In this document: in pieces, positions 1-5,321 of the stretch
How the letters are laid out: every line of letters starts with the position of its first letter
Position numbering within the stretch: position 1 is the stretch's first letter
Assembly: GCA_004298915.1 (NCBI GenBank)
Contig: SCTE01000330.1
Coordinates: 1 to 5,321 of the forward strand
Reading direction: 5' to 3'
DNA: 5,321 nucleotides
From: Chloroflexota bacterium
Lineage (GTDB): Bacteria; Chloroflexota; Limnocylindria; Limnocylindrales; CSP1-4
Translations under genes and position numbers: made by a program
The notes under the pieces: generated by a model
The model's input: only the letters and a program-made list of their open reading frames with translations
The model's database searches: none
Told to the model about the DNA's origin: nothing

Positions 1-748
1 CGTCGAGGGCCTCGCCGACGAGCGTGCCGCCCGCCGCGATCGTGGCCCCGTGGCGGGCCGCCTCCAGCCGGGCGCGCAACGCCGACGCTTCGCCGACCCG
101 AAGCCGGGCGCGCTCGATCTCGTCCGCCTCGTGCTCGAGCAGGTCGATCCGACGGGCCAGCTCGCGCTCATCGATCGACAGGGCTGCGAGCCGACGGCGG
201 TTCTCTCGCCACGCACCCACCGCCGCCGCGACCCCTGACCGCGCCTCGTGATGTTCCCCGAAGGCATCGAGCAGGTCGCGTTGCCGGCGCTCGTCGAGGA
301 GCTGGCCCTGGTCGTGCTGGCCGTGGACCTCGACGAGCCGGCCGGTCACCTCGGCCAGGCGCGCCGCAGTGGCCGCCTCGTCGTCGAGGCGCGCGCTCGA
401 GCGACCCGAAGCGCTGACCTCGCGGACCACGATGAGCGGCTCCGGCATCCGGTCGAACAGGGCCTCGACCCGCGCGCTCGCGGCGCCATGCCGGACGAGG
501 CTCACGTCCGCCCTCGCGCCAAGGGCGAGCCCGAGCGCATCGATGATCAGGCTCTTGCCCGCCCCGGTCTCGCCGGTCAGGACGTTGAGTCCGGGGTCGA
601 GGGTGATCCGGAGCCGATCGATGAGCCCGAGATCGGCGACGGCCAGCTCGAGGAGCGGGCCCATCGGCGAATCGAGGGACTCGTGCGTCCGCTCCAGGTC
701 GTCGACCTCGACCGGTGGCCCAACCTCGGCTGACCGCATCGTCGTCAT
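1..748 (-). CDS. recN: DNA repair ATPase RecN, N-terminal part (cut by window edge)
   Basis: RecN is a cytoplasmic SMC-like ATPase that acts at DNA double-strand breaks and supports recombinational repair. Reading the minus strand gives 249 uninterrupted residues running off the left edge, so the C-terminal half, including the ABC signature and Walker B, is not visible. Visible family marks are the N-terminal strand LLELAVADLGLIDR (about residues 32-45), Walker A GETGAGKS (59-66), the GLNVLTGE lead-in, the VHGQHDQGQLL block (141-151; usually HGQHE..LL) and the start of the coiled-coil arm with LLEHEADEIERA (203-214). The first ATG, at 748, lies 7 nt after the nadK stop, with a second ATG at 739. 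Most RecN proteins begin just before the LLEL strand, so the ATG at 664 (residue 29, giving MGPLLEL) is a serious alternative. No start has a convincing Shine-Dalgarno. The family call is firm; the start is not. Confidence 0.93.
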   Translation of the reverse strand, partial: MTTMRSAEVGPPVEVDDLERTHESLDSPMGPLLELAVADLGLIDRLRITLDPGLNVLTGETGAGKSLIIDALGLALGARADVSLVRHGAASARVEALFDRMPEPLIVVREVSASGRSSARLDDEAATAARLAEVTGRLVEVHGQHDQGQLLDERRQRDLLDAFGEHHEARSGVAAAVGAWRENRRRLAALSIDERELARRIDLLEHEADEIERARLRVGEASALRARLEAARHGATIAAGGTLVGEALD

Positions 749-755
749 CGGCCGA

Positions 756-1610
756 TCACGACGGCAGGAGCTCCACCTTCTTGCGCAGCAGGTCCCAGAA
801 CGGCAGCGCACCTTCGGGCTGGACGAACCGGATGGGCCGTTCCAGGGCCCGGACCTCGACGACGTCTCCGACGGCGAGCGGGACATCCTCCCGGCCGTCG
901 ATCGACACGAGCGCCTCGTGCGCGTCCTTGACCAGGCAGCGGACGACGACGGTCGAGCCCACGACGACCGAGCGGATCGTGGTCAGGTACCCGGCAATCG
1001 GCGTGACGATCAGGTTTCGCGCCGTCGGATCGAGGATCGGGCCGCCCGCCGAGAACGAATAGCCGGTCGAGCCGGTCGGGCTCGCGACCACGAGCCCGTC
1101 CGCGATGTACGTGGCCAGGTGGCTGTCGTCGATCGACACGTCCAGCCGGACGACGCGGGCCAGCGAGCCCCGCGCCACCACGATGTCGTTGAGGGCGATA
1201 TGGCGCTCCGGCGCGTCGACCGAGCCCGCCCGCACGATGCGGCCCTCGAGCGCCATCCGATGCTCGACCGTGAACTCGCCCGCCCGCAGTCGATCGAGGA
1301 CCCGGATGAGGTCGCCCGCCTCGACCTTGGACAGGAAGCCGACCTTGCCGACGTTGATCCCGAGGAGCGGGACGTCGATCTCGGCGACGGCCCGTGCCGC
1401 CCGCAGGAACGTGCCGTCGCCACCGAGGACCACGAGCACGTCCGTGCCGGGAAGGCCGTCGCTCATCGCATCCATGTCCGCGGCCGTGGCCGCCCAGTGG
1501 TCGATGTCGCGCATGGCGGCCCAGCCCGTCGCGCGCTCGCGGAGTTCGATCGCGGCATCGCTCGTCGGGTTGTAGGCGAACCCGATCCGGGTCATCGGCC
1601 GGTCGTTCAC
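756..1610 (-). CDS. nadK: NAD kinase (ATP/polyphosphate-dependent NAD+ 2'-phosphorylation)
   Basis: This is a cytoplasmic NAD kinase that phosphorylates NAD+ to NADP+, the only de novo route to NADP(H). The 284-residue length is normal for the family. Diagnostic motifs appear in order: LGGDGTFLRAAR (62-73, with the GGDGT phosphate/catalytic loop at 63-67), LGINVGKVGFLS (83-94), NDIVVARG (141-148) and DGLVVASPTGSTGYSFSAGG (171-190), followed by a C-terminal SIDGRED segment (237-242). The usual proline/histidine loop after the core (for example PICPH.L) reads TPIAGYLTTIR here (203-213). The start is GTG at 1610-1608 and overlaps the tlyA stop as GTGA. A GGGA element 8 nt upstream inside tlyA could serve as its ribosome site, so translational coupling is likely. 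An internal ATG at 1595 (MTRIGFAYNP) would also give a family-like N-terminus. The recN frame begins about 7 nt after the stop. Confidence 0.96.
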   Translation of the reverse strand: MNDRPMTRIGFAYNPTSDAAIELRERATGWAAMRDIDHWAATAADMDAMSDGLPGTDVLVVLGGDGTFLRAARAVAEIDVPLLGINVGKVGFLSKVEAGDLIRVLDRLRAGEFTVEHRMALEGRIVRAGSVDAPERHIALNDIVVARGSLARVVRLDVSIDDSHLATYIADGLVVASPTGSTGYSFSAGGPILDPTARNLIVTPIAGYLTTIRSVVVGSTVVVRCLVKDAHEALVSIDGREDVPLAVGDVVEVRALERPIRFVQPEGALPFWDLLRKKVELLPS

Positions 1611-2509
1611 GGCCGGGGTCCCGCCGTCGCCGCCGCAATCCGGTCGGCAAGTTCGGCCGGGACGACCGGCCGGGGCACCGCGGCGCTCGACGCGGCCGGG
1701 ACCTCGAGGTGGAGCAGGAACTCACGATTGCCCTCGGGGCCGAGGATCGGCGACGGGATGACGTCCCTCGGGACGAGGCCGCCCTCGCTCGCCGCGACGG
1801 CCACGCGCTCGACCGTGGCCCGATGCACGTCGTGGTCGCGGACGACGCCGCCGGGCACCTGGCCGCGCCCGGCCTCGAACTGCGGCTTTACGAGCGCAAC
1901 GACCGAACCACCCGCCGGCCCGAACGCCTGCCGAACCGGATCGAGGACGAGGCGGAGCGAGATGAACGAGACGTCGATCGTGGCAAGGGTCACCGATTCG
2001 GGCAGGGTGCCGGCCGTGATGGACCGCGCGTTGGTCCGCTCCATCGACACCACGCGGGGATTGCGGCGAAGCGCCTCGGCCAGCTGGCCGCGTCCGACGT
2101 CGAGCGCATAGACCCGGCGCGCCCCGCGCTGGAGCAGGACGTCCGTGAATCCACCGGTCGAGGCGCCGACATCGAGGCAGACCGCATCCCGAGGGTCGAT
2201 CCCGAACGCATCGAGGGCCGCCACGAGCTTGTGGCCGCCGCGGCTCACGAACGGGTCGGGCTCGAGAACCGCCAGCTCGATGTCGGACGTGACGAGGTCG
2301 CCGGCCTTCCGGTCGAGGCGGCCGGCATCGCCGGTGCCGGTCCGGACCTTGCCACCGAGGATCAGGGCCTGCGCACGCGCCCGCGTCGGGGCCAGCCCGC
2401 GATCCACGACCAGCTGGTCCAGCCGGACGCGATGCGCCCGGGGCGAGGTGGCGCGGGGCCGTGCGGAGGCCGGGGCGTTCATCCGACTATCGTGGCACAG
2501 CCGGCTCAC
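1607..2509 (-). CDS. tlyA: TlyA-family rRNA 2'-O-methyltransferase (S4 domain + FtsJ-like fold)
   Basis: Family knowledge: TlyA methylates cytidine 2'-OH in rRNA (23S C1920, and 16S C1409 in the longer type) and its loss gives capreomycin resistance in mycobacteria; older annotations call it hemolysin A. The 300-residue protein shows an S4 RNA-binding domain (about 28-85, RLDQLVVDRGLA...ALILGGKV), SRGGHKL (89-95), the SAM-binding LDVGASTGGFTDVLL (112-126), ALDVGRGQL (135-143), DVSFISL (179-185), LVKPQFE (206-212) and GNREFLLHL (260-268). Candidate catalytic residues K94, D179, K208 and E263 sit at a near-constant offset of 25-26 from the tetrad proposed for the M. tuberculosis enzyme. There is an Ala/Pro-rich N-terminal extension and about 30 residues after the last motif, so it is longer than the typical 240-270. 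GTG 2509 was chosen for its GAGG Shine-Dalgarno; ATG 2482 is the alternative. Whether it is type I or type II cannot be decided by eye. Confidence 0.95.
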   Translation of the reverse strand: MSRLCHDSRMNAPASARPRATSPRAHRVRLDQLVVDRGLAPTRARAQALILGGKVRTGTGDAGRLDRKAGDLVTSDIELAVLEPDPFVSRGGHKLVAALDAFGIDPRDAVCLDVGASTGGFTDVLLQRGARRVYALDVGRGQLAEALRRNPRVVSMERTNARSITAGTLPESVTLATIDVSFISLRLVLDPVRQAFGPAGGSVVALVKPQFEAGRGQVPGGVVRDHDVHRATVERVAVAASEGGLVPRDVIPSPILGPEGNREFLLHLEVPAASSAAVPRPVVPAELADRIAAATAGPRP

Positions 2510-2514
2510 CCCGG

Positions 2515-2518
2515 CCTC
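2515..2518 (-). promoter_or_regulatory. Ribosome binding site that decides the tlyA start
   Basis: GAGG on the minus strand is followed by a 5-nt spacer and the GTG at 2509, all within the 20-nt gap after the dxs stop. The alternative ATG at 2482 has no purine-rich element at a suitable distance, so this site favours the GTG start. Confidence 0.55.
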
Positions 2519-2529
2519 ACGAACTTCGG

Positions 2530-4593
2530 TCAGCTCGGACCCGGAAGCGCCCTGGCGCCGTCCACCGCATCGCCGTCCGTCTGTGGCCCGGGCGTGGCAC
2601 CGATCGCCCGAAGCGCGTCACGGACCTGCGCCTCGAGCCCGGGCGCGTCGAGTCGCAGGACGCGTCGAAGGTCGGCCACGGACCCGTGGTCGACGAATCG
2701 ATCGCCCGGGATCCCGACGATCCGGACCGGAACGTCCCGCAACCCGGGTTCGGCCTGCCGGGCCTCCTCCATGGCGTCGAGCACGGCGCTCCCGAACCCG
2801 CCGGTCACGACGCTCTCCTCGAACGTGACCACCAGCTGCTTGCCGCGGGCGTGCTCGAGGATCAGCCCGCGATCCAGCGGCTTGGCAAACCGGGCATTGA
2901 TGAGCCCGACCGACCAGCCGTCGAGGGCGAGCGCGGCGGCCGCCTCCTCCATCCGGTGGACGATGGGACCGAAGCCCACAAACAGGACGTCGCGGCCGGC
3001 CTGGAGGAGCTCTCCCTGGCCGACCGGAATGGATGGCGGCTCGACGGCGGGCAGGCCGAAGCCGGGATCACGCGGGTAGTGCAGGGCAAAGGGATGGGCC
3101 TGCGCCATCGCCGTCCTGAGGAGCGCGCGCAGTTCCTGCTCGTCCTTCGGGCTCGCGACCACCAGGTATGGCAGCTGGAGCTGGGCCGGCAGGGTGAACA
3201 TCCCCTGGTGGGACGTCCCGTCCTCGCCCACCAGGCCGGCGCGATCGACGGCCAGGAGGACCGGCAGGTCGTTCTGGCAGACGTCGTGGACGGTCTGGTC
3301 GAAGGCGCGTTGGAGGAAGGTCGAGTACAGGGCGACGACGGGTCGCATGCCGCCGAGAGCCAGGCCGGCCGCCATGGTGACCGCGTGCTGCTCGGCGATG
3401 CCGACATCGATCGCCCGATCCGGATACGCGGCATGGAACCTGGCCATGCCGGTCCCGGTCGGCATGCCCGCGGTGATCCCGACGATCCGCCGGTCCCCGG
3501 CCGCGAGGGCCACGAGTTCGTCCGCGAAGACCGCGGTGTAGTTCGGGTGCTTCTTCGCACCCGCGCTCGCGGCGGCCGGCGGCACGGCATCGCCGTTCGA
3601 GCCGGAGCCATGGGGCGCGGTCGAGCGGCCCGGCGAGGCGAAGTGGCCCGGATCATGCGCATCGACGTCGGGCGTGAGCTCCATCGGCGGGAGCGCGGCG
3701 CCGTGGAACGAGACCTGGTCCGTCTCGGCCGGCCGATAGCCCCGACCCTTCTGGGTCCGCACGTGGACGATGACCGGACCCTTGAGCTCGAGCACCCGCC
3801 CGAACGTCTCGAGCAGCGCGTGGAGGTCGTGCCCGGGCACGACGCCGATGTAGGTGATCCCGAGGTCCTCGAACAACTGGCCCGGCGTCGCGAGGCTGAC
3901 GACCGACCGCCGGAGCCGCTGGCTCCACTCGAGGGCCCCACCACCGACGACCGGCAGCTTCTCGATCAGGCTGTCGTAGGCGGTCTTGCTCTGCTGCCAG
4001 GCCTGGCTCAGCTTGATCTTCGAGAGGTACGTGGAGAACGCGCCGACGGTCGGGCTGATCGACATCTCGTTGTCGTTGAGCACGATGAGGAGTTGCGTGC
4101 CTCGATGCCCGATGTCGTTGAGGGCCTCGAGCGACAGGCCGGTCATGAGCGCGGCATCGCCGACCACGACCGCGATCCGCTCCAGCCCGTGGCGCAGGTC
4201 GCGTGCGGTGGCCAGGCCCTGGGCGATCGACAGCCCGGTTCCGGCATGCCCCCCGTCGAAGACATCGTGCTCGCTCTCGGACCGGCGGGGAAAGCCGCCC
4301 ATCCCGTCGAGCTGGCGGAGCGTCCCGAACTGCGCCAGGCGGCCGGTCAGGAGCTTGTGGGCATAGGCCTGATGCCCCGTGTCCCAGACGATCTTGTCGC
4401 GCGGTGATTCGAGGAGGCGATGGAGGGCGACGGTCAGCTCGACGACCCCAAGCGACGAGCCGAGGTGACCGCCAGTCGTCGCGACGGTGGCGATGATCGT
4501 CTCGCGGAGCTCCGCCGCGATCGATGCGAGCTGCGCATCGTTGAGGCCGCGAAGGTCGGCTGGTCCCTGGAGGTCCTTGAGCAGTGGCGTCAC
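2530..4593 (-). CDS. dxs: 1-deoxy-D-xylulose-5-phosphate synthase (DXS)
   Basis: DXS condenses pyruvate and glyceraldehyde 3-phosphate to DXP using thiamine diphosphate (ThDP) and Mg2+. This is the entry step of the MEP isoprenoid pathway and a source for thiamine and pyridoxal. The 687-residue protein contains GGHLGSSLG (41-49, H43), DTGHQAYAHK (71-80), FPRRSESEHD (101-110), GHAGTG (115-120), the ThDP/Mg motif GDA...NDN (D146 to N175, the same 29-residue spacing as E. coli D152-N181), DVGIAEQHA (396-404, E401 as catalytic glutamate), LVGEDGTSHQG (454-464, H462) and a C-terminal transketolase domain with FEESVVTGGFG (591-601). It is longer than the usual 620-640 because of a Gly/Ser/Pro/Ala linker (about 318-349) and a loose tail after about 665. 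The third Gly of GDG is Ala147. The start is GTG; no nearer in-frame start was seen, and an AGGGGA lies 12 nt upstream. It is the first gene of the leftward unit; tlyA starts 20 nt downstream. Confidence 0.97.
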   Translation of the reverse strand: MTPLLKDLQGPADLRGLNDAQLASIAAELRETIIATVATTGGHLGSSLGVVELTVALHRLLESPRDKIVWDTGHQAYAHKLLTGRLAQFGTLRQLDGMGGFPRRSESEHDVFDGGHAGTGLSIAQGLATARDLRHGLERIAVVVGDAALMTGLSLEALNDIGHRGTQLLIVLNDNEMSISPTVGAFSTYLSKIKLSQAWQQSKTAYDSLIEKLPVVGGGALEWSQRLRRSVVSLATPGQLFEDLGITYIGVVPGHDLHALLETFGRVLELKGPVIVHVRTQKGRGYRPAETDQVSFHGAALPPMELTPDVDAHDPGHFASPGRSTAPHGSGSNGDAVPPAAASAGAKKHPNYTAVFADELVALAAGDRRIVGITAGMPTGTGMARFHAAYPDRAIDVGIAEQHAVTMAAGLALGGMRPVVALYSTFLQRAFDQTVHDVCQNDLPVLLAVDRAGLVGEDGTSHQGMFTLPAQLQLPYLVVASPKDEQELRALLRTAMAQAHPFALHYPRDPGFGLPAVEPPSIPVGQGELLQAGRDVLFVGFGPIVHRMEEAAAALALDGWSVGLINARFAKPLDRGLILEHARGKQLVVTFEESVVTGGFGSAVLDAMEEARQAEPGLRDVPVRIVGIPGDRFVDHGSVADLRRVLRLDAPGLEAQVRDALRAIGATPGPQTDGDAVDGARALPGPS

Positions 4594-4605
4594 GGCGGTT
4601 GTGGG

Positions 4606-4611
4606 TCCCCT
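4606..4611 (-). promoter_or_regulatory. Possible ribosome binding site of dxs
   Basis: AGGGGA on the minus strand matches the anti-Shine-Dalgarno core, but it lies 12 nt before the GTG of dxs, longer than the usual 5-9. No closer purine-rich run exists and no other in-frame start codon is nearby, so it is the best candidate and may be a weak one. Confidence 0.4.
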
Positions 4612-4618
4612 GTTCGAT

Positions 4619-4639
4619 GGTCGGTCGCGGCGGTCGGTC
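4619..4639 (+). repeat. Short direct repeat GGTCGGTC x2 in the dxs leader
   Basis: GGTCGGTC occurs at 4619-4626 and again at 4632-4639, separated by the 5 bases GCGGC, giving a 13-bp period. Both copies lie between the candidate dxs -10 region and the dxs start, so they would be in the 5' untranslated leader. They could be a paired operator-like site or simple GC-rich drift; no known regulator motif was recognised. Confidence 0.45.
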
Positions 4640-4655
4640 CTGATCCTGGCCGATG

Positions 4656-4664
4656 CAGATTATG
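4656..4664 (-). promoter_or_regulatory. Candidate -10 region of the leftward dxs unit
   Basis: Read on the minus strand, the segment CATAATCT is one of the few AT-rich patches in the window. CATAAT (4664-4659) matches five of six positions of the TATAAT consensus, and the overlapping TAATCT also fits TANNNT. It lies in the divergent intergenic region and would leave a leader of roughly 55-60 nt before the GTG of dxs. No good TTGACA-like -35 box is visible at 16-18 nt, so the call rests on position and base composition only. Confidence 0.45.
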
Positions 4665-4717
4665 TGATACCACGGGCGCGCATGTTTCGCGCGGGCCGTT
4701 CAGCACAAACCGGACGG

Positions 4718-4723
4718 TACACT
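4718..4723 (+). promoter_or_regulatory. Candidate -10 box (TACACT) for the membrane gene, leaderless arrangement
   Basis: TACACT fits the TANNNT pattern used by high-GC bacteria and ends 6 nt before the GTG at 4730. Transcription would therefore begin at or next to the start codon. No recognisable -35 box is present at the usual distance. This spacing is typical of leaderless genes in Actinomycetota and Deinococcus; whether it applies here is inference. If translation instead starts at ATG 4682, this box would lie inside the gene. Confidence 0.45.
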
Positions 4724-4729
4724 GGCTCG

Positions 4730-5321
4730 GTGATCGTCGCCGGAATTGGACGCATGCGCGAACGCCTTGCGGCCGTTGCCGAACGAGGAGCGTCGTCGGG
4801 CGATCGGGCGGGCCGGTCCACCCTCGTGGTTGCGAGCACGACCGTGATGGTCCTGGCGATCATCTGGGTTGCCACTTATCTGGTGTTGGATCAGCCCGTG
4901 GCGGCGGCCATCCCGTTCGCCTACCAGGTCGCGACCGTCATCGGGCTGGCGGCGATAAGCCGTGGCCACAGCTTTCGTGCCTTCCAGATCAGCCAGGTCA
5001 CCCTCATGACGCTGCTTCCCTTCGTGCTCCAGTGGACCATCGGCGGGTACGCCGCCTCGTCAGCAGTCAGCCTGTGGGCGCTGGTTGCGGCGCTGGGCGC
5101 GGTCTTCTTTCTCGGGGCAAAGGGTGCGATTCGGTGGTTCGTGGCGTTCTGCGCCCTGACGCTGATTTCGGCCATCATCGACCCTGCGGTGGCTGCCGTC
5201 GCGCACCCGCCGCCGGCATCGGTCAGGACCGCCTTCTTCGCCCTCAACGTGGTCGGCGTTGCGACCACCGCCTACCTCATCGTGCAGTATTTCGTCCGAC
5301 CGATGGCGCTCCGCGTCAAGC
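4730..5321 (+). CDS. Six-helix membrane sensor domain, probable N-terminus of a class III adenylate/guanylate cyclase (cut by window edge)
   Basis: An open frame of 197 residues runs off the right edge without a stop. After a short basic cytoplasmic start (about 1-30, rich in Arg) it has about six hydrophobic segments, near residues 31-53, 58-76, 88-105, 108-130, 134-157 and 167-189. They are followed by a positively charged exit (VRPMALRVK), suggesting a cytoplasmic output domain beyond the window. The pattern FVLQW.IGGY.ASSAVSLWAL...FFLGAK...WF, then a DPA turn, then FF.LN.VGV...YL..QYFVR, resembles the membrane module I associate with bacterial adenylate/guanylate cyclases. A histidine kinase or GGDEF output remains possible because the catalytic part is not visible. 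Start choice: GTG 4730 sits 6 nt after a TACACT box, suggesting leaderless translation. ATG 4682 and ATG 4754 are in frame. Codons ATT, TTG, TAT, GAT and ATA are more frequent than in the leftward genes. It is divergent from dxs. Confidence 0.75.
   Translation, partial: MIVAGIGRMRERLAAVAERGASSGDRAGRSTLVVASTTVMVLAIIWVATYLVLDQPVAAAIPFAYQVATVIGLAAISRGHSFRAFQISQVTLMTLLPFVLQWTIGGYAASSAVSLWALVAALGAVFFLGAKGAIRWFVAFCALTLISAIIDPAVAAVAHPPPASVRTAFFALNVVGVATTAYLIVQYFVRPMALRVK

Larger units (their letters stand above)
4594..4729. other. Divergent intergenic region between dxs and the membrane gene
   Basis: This 136-bp stretch is the only sizeable non-coding DNA in the window. It holds the AT-richer patch with the candidate dxs -10, the GGTCGGTC direct repeat, a small GCGCG/CGCGC inverted repeat with a 7-nt loop (4676-4692), and the TACACT box before the membrane gene. 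It probably carries both promoters. If the membrane gene starts at ATG 4682, the region shrinks to 88 bp and the inverted repeat overlaps that start codon. No riboswitch, terminator or small RNA was recognised. Confidence 0.6.

Noticed and set aside
369..2111. 580-residue plus-strand open frame opposite recN, nadK and tlyA
   Set aside because: It crosses three recognised genes on the other strand, is Arg/Ser/Ala low-complexity and has no motif.
2510..2529. Terminator between dxs and tlyA
   Set aside because: The gap is 20 nt, has no stem followed by a T run, and contains a ribosome binding site, so read-through is expected.
1394..3079. 561-residue plus-strand open frame
   Set aside because: It is antisense to nadK, tlyA and dxs, with a basic repetitive composition; a shadow of high GC.
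2461..4407. 648-residue plus-strand open frame opposite dxs
   Set aside because: It is antisense to a fully motif-supported dxs. Its Arg/Asp/Gly-rich, non-domain-like composition is what a GC-rich complementary strand produces.
4594..4665. Thiamine (TPP) riboswitch or other riboswitch in the dxs leader
   Set aside because: The presumed leader is only about 55-70 nt and lacks the conserved CUGAGA and related THI-box elements; it is too short for known aptamers plus an expression platform.
4921..5268. 115-residue minus-strand open frame near the right edge
   Set aside because: It lies opposite the membrane-protein frame, whose hydrophobic periodicity is clearly the coding signal; no motif is present in the antisense product.

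Overview
The window is very GC-rich and gene-dense. It looks like a chromosomal housekeeping segment from a high-GC Gram-positive-like (Terrabacteria) lineage. The gene order tlyA–nadK–recN is the actinobacterial one, and dxs directly upstream of tlyA is also common in Firmicutes, Actinomycetota and Chloroflexota. Protein details (Ala in the DXS GDG motif, heavy Arg/Ala/Gly/Pro use, GTG starts) would fit a high-GC Chloroflexota or a deep actinobacterial lineage. This placement is inference; no rRNA or other taxonomic marker is present.

Layout: four genes run leftward as one tight, probably co-transcribed unit. In transcription order they are dxs (1-deoxy-D-xylulose-5-phosphate synthase, 4593 to 2530), tlyA (S4-domain rRNA 2'-O-methyltransferase, 2509 to 1607), nadK (NAD kinase, 1610 to 756, overlapping tlyA by the 4 bases GTGA) and recN (SMC-like DNA repair ATPase, from about 748 and cut by the left edge). 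The gaps are 20 nt, -4 nt and about 7 nt, which suggests translational coupling. A 136-bp divergent intergenic region (4594-4729) separates this unit from a rightward gene (about 4730 to beyond the right edge). That gene encodes a six-helix membrane domain resembling the N-terminal sensor of membrane-bound class III adenylate/guanylate cyclases; its output domain lies outside the window.

How the genes relate: DXS opens the MEP isoprenoid pathway, TlyA modifies rRNA, NAD kinase makes NADP(+) (whose reduced form the MEP pathway consumes at the next step, DXR) and RecN acts in double-strand break repair. The grouping is a conserved neighbourhood rather than one pathway. The rightward gene is probably an independent signalling gene sharing only the promoter region.

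I found no mobile element, CRISPR array, tRNA/rRNA, toxin-antitoxin pair, defence island or clearly new system. The most notable points are the altered cofactor-motif residues in DXS, a probable leaderless GTG start for the membrane gene, and a repeat-containing leader in front of dxs. No gene-free stretch exceeds 300 bases.
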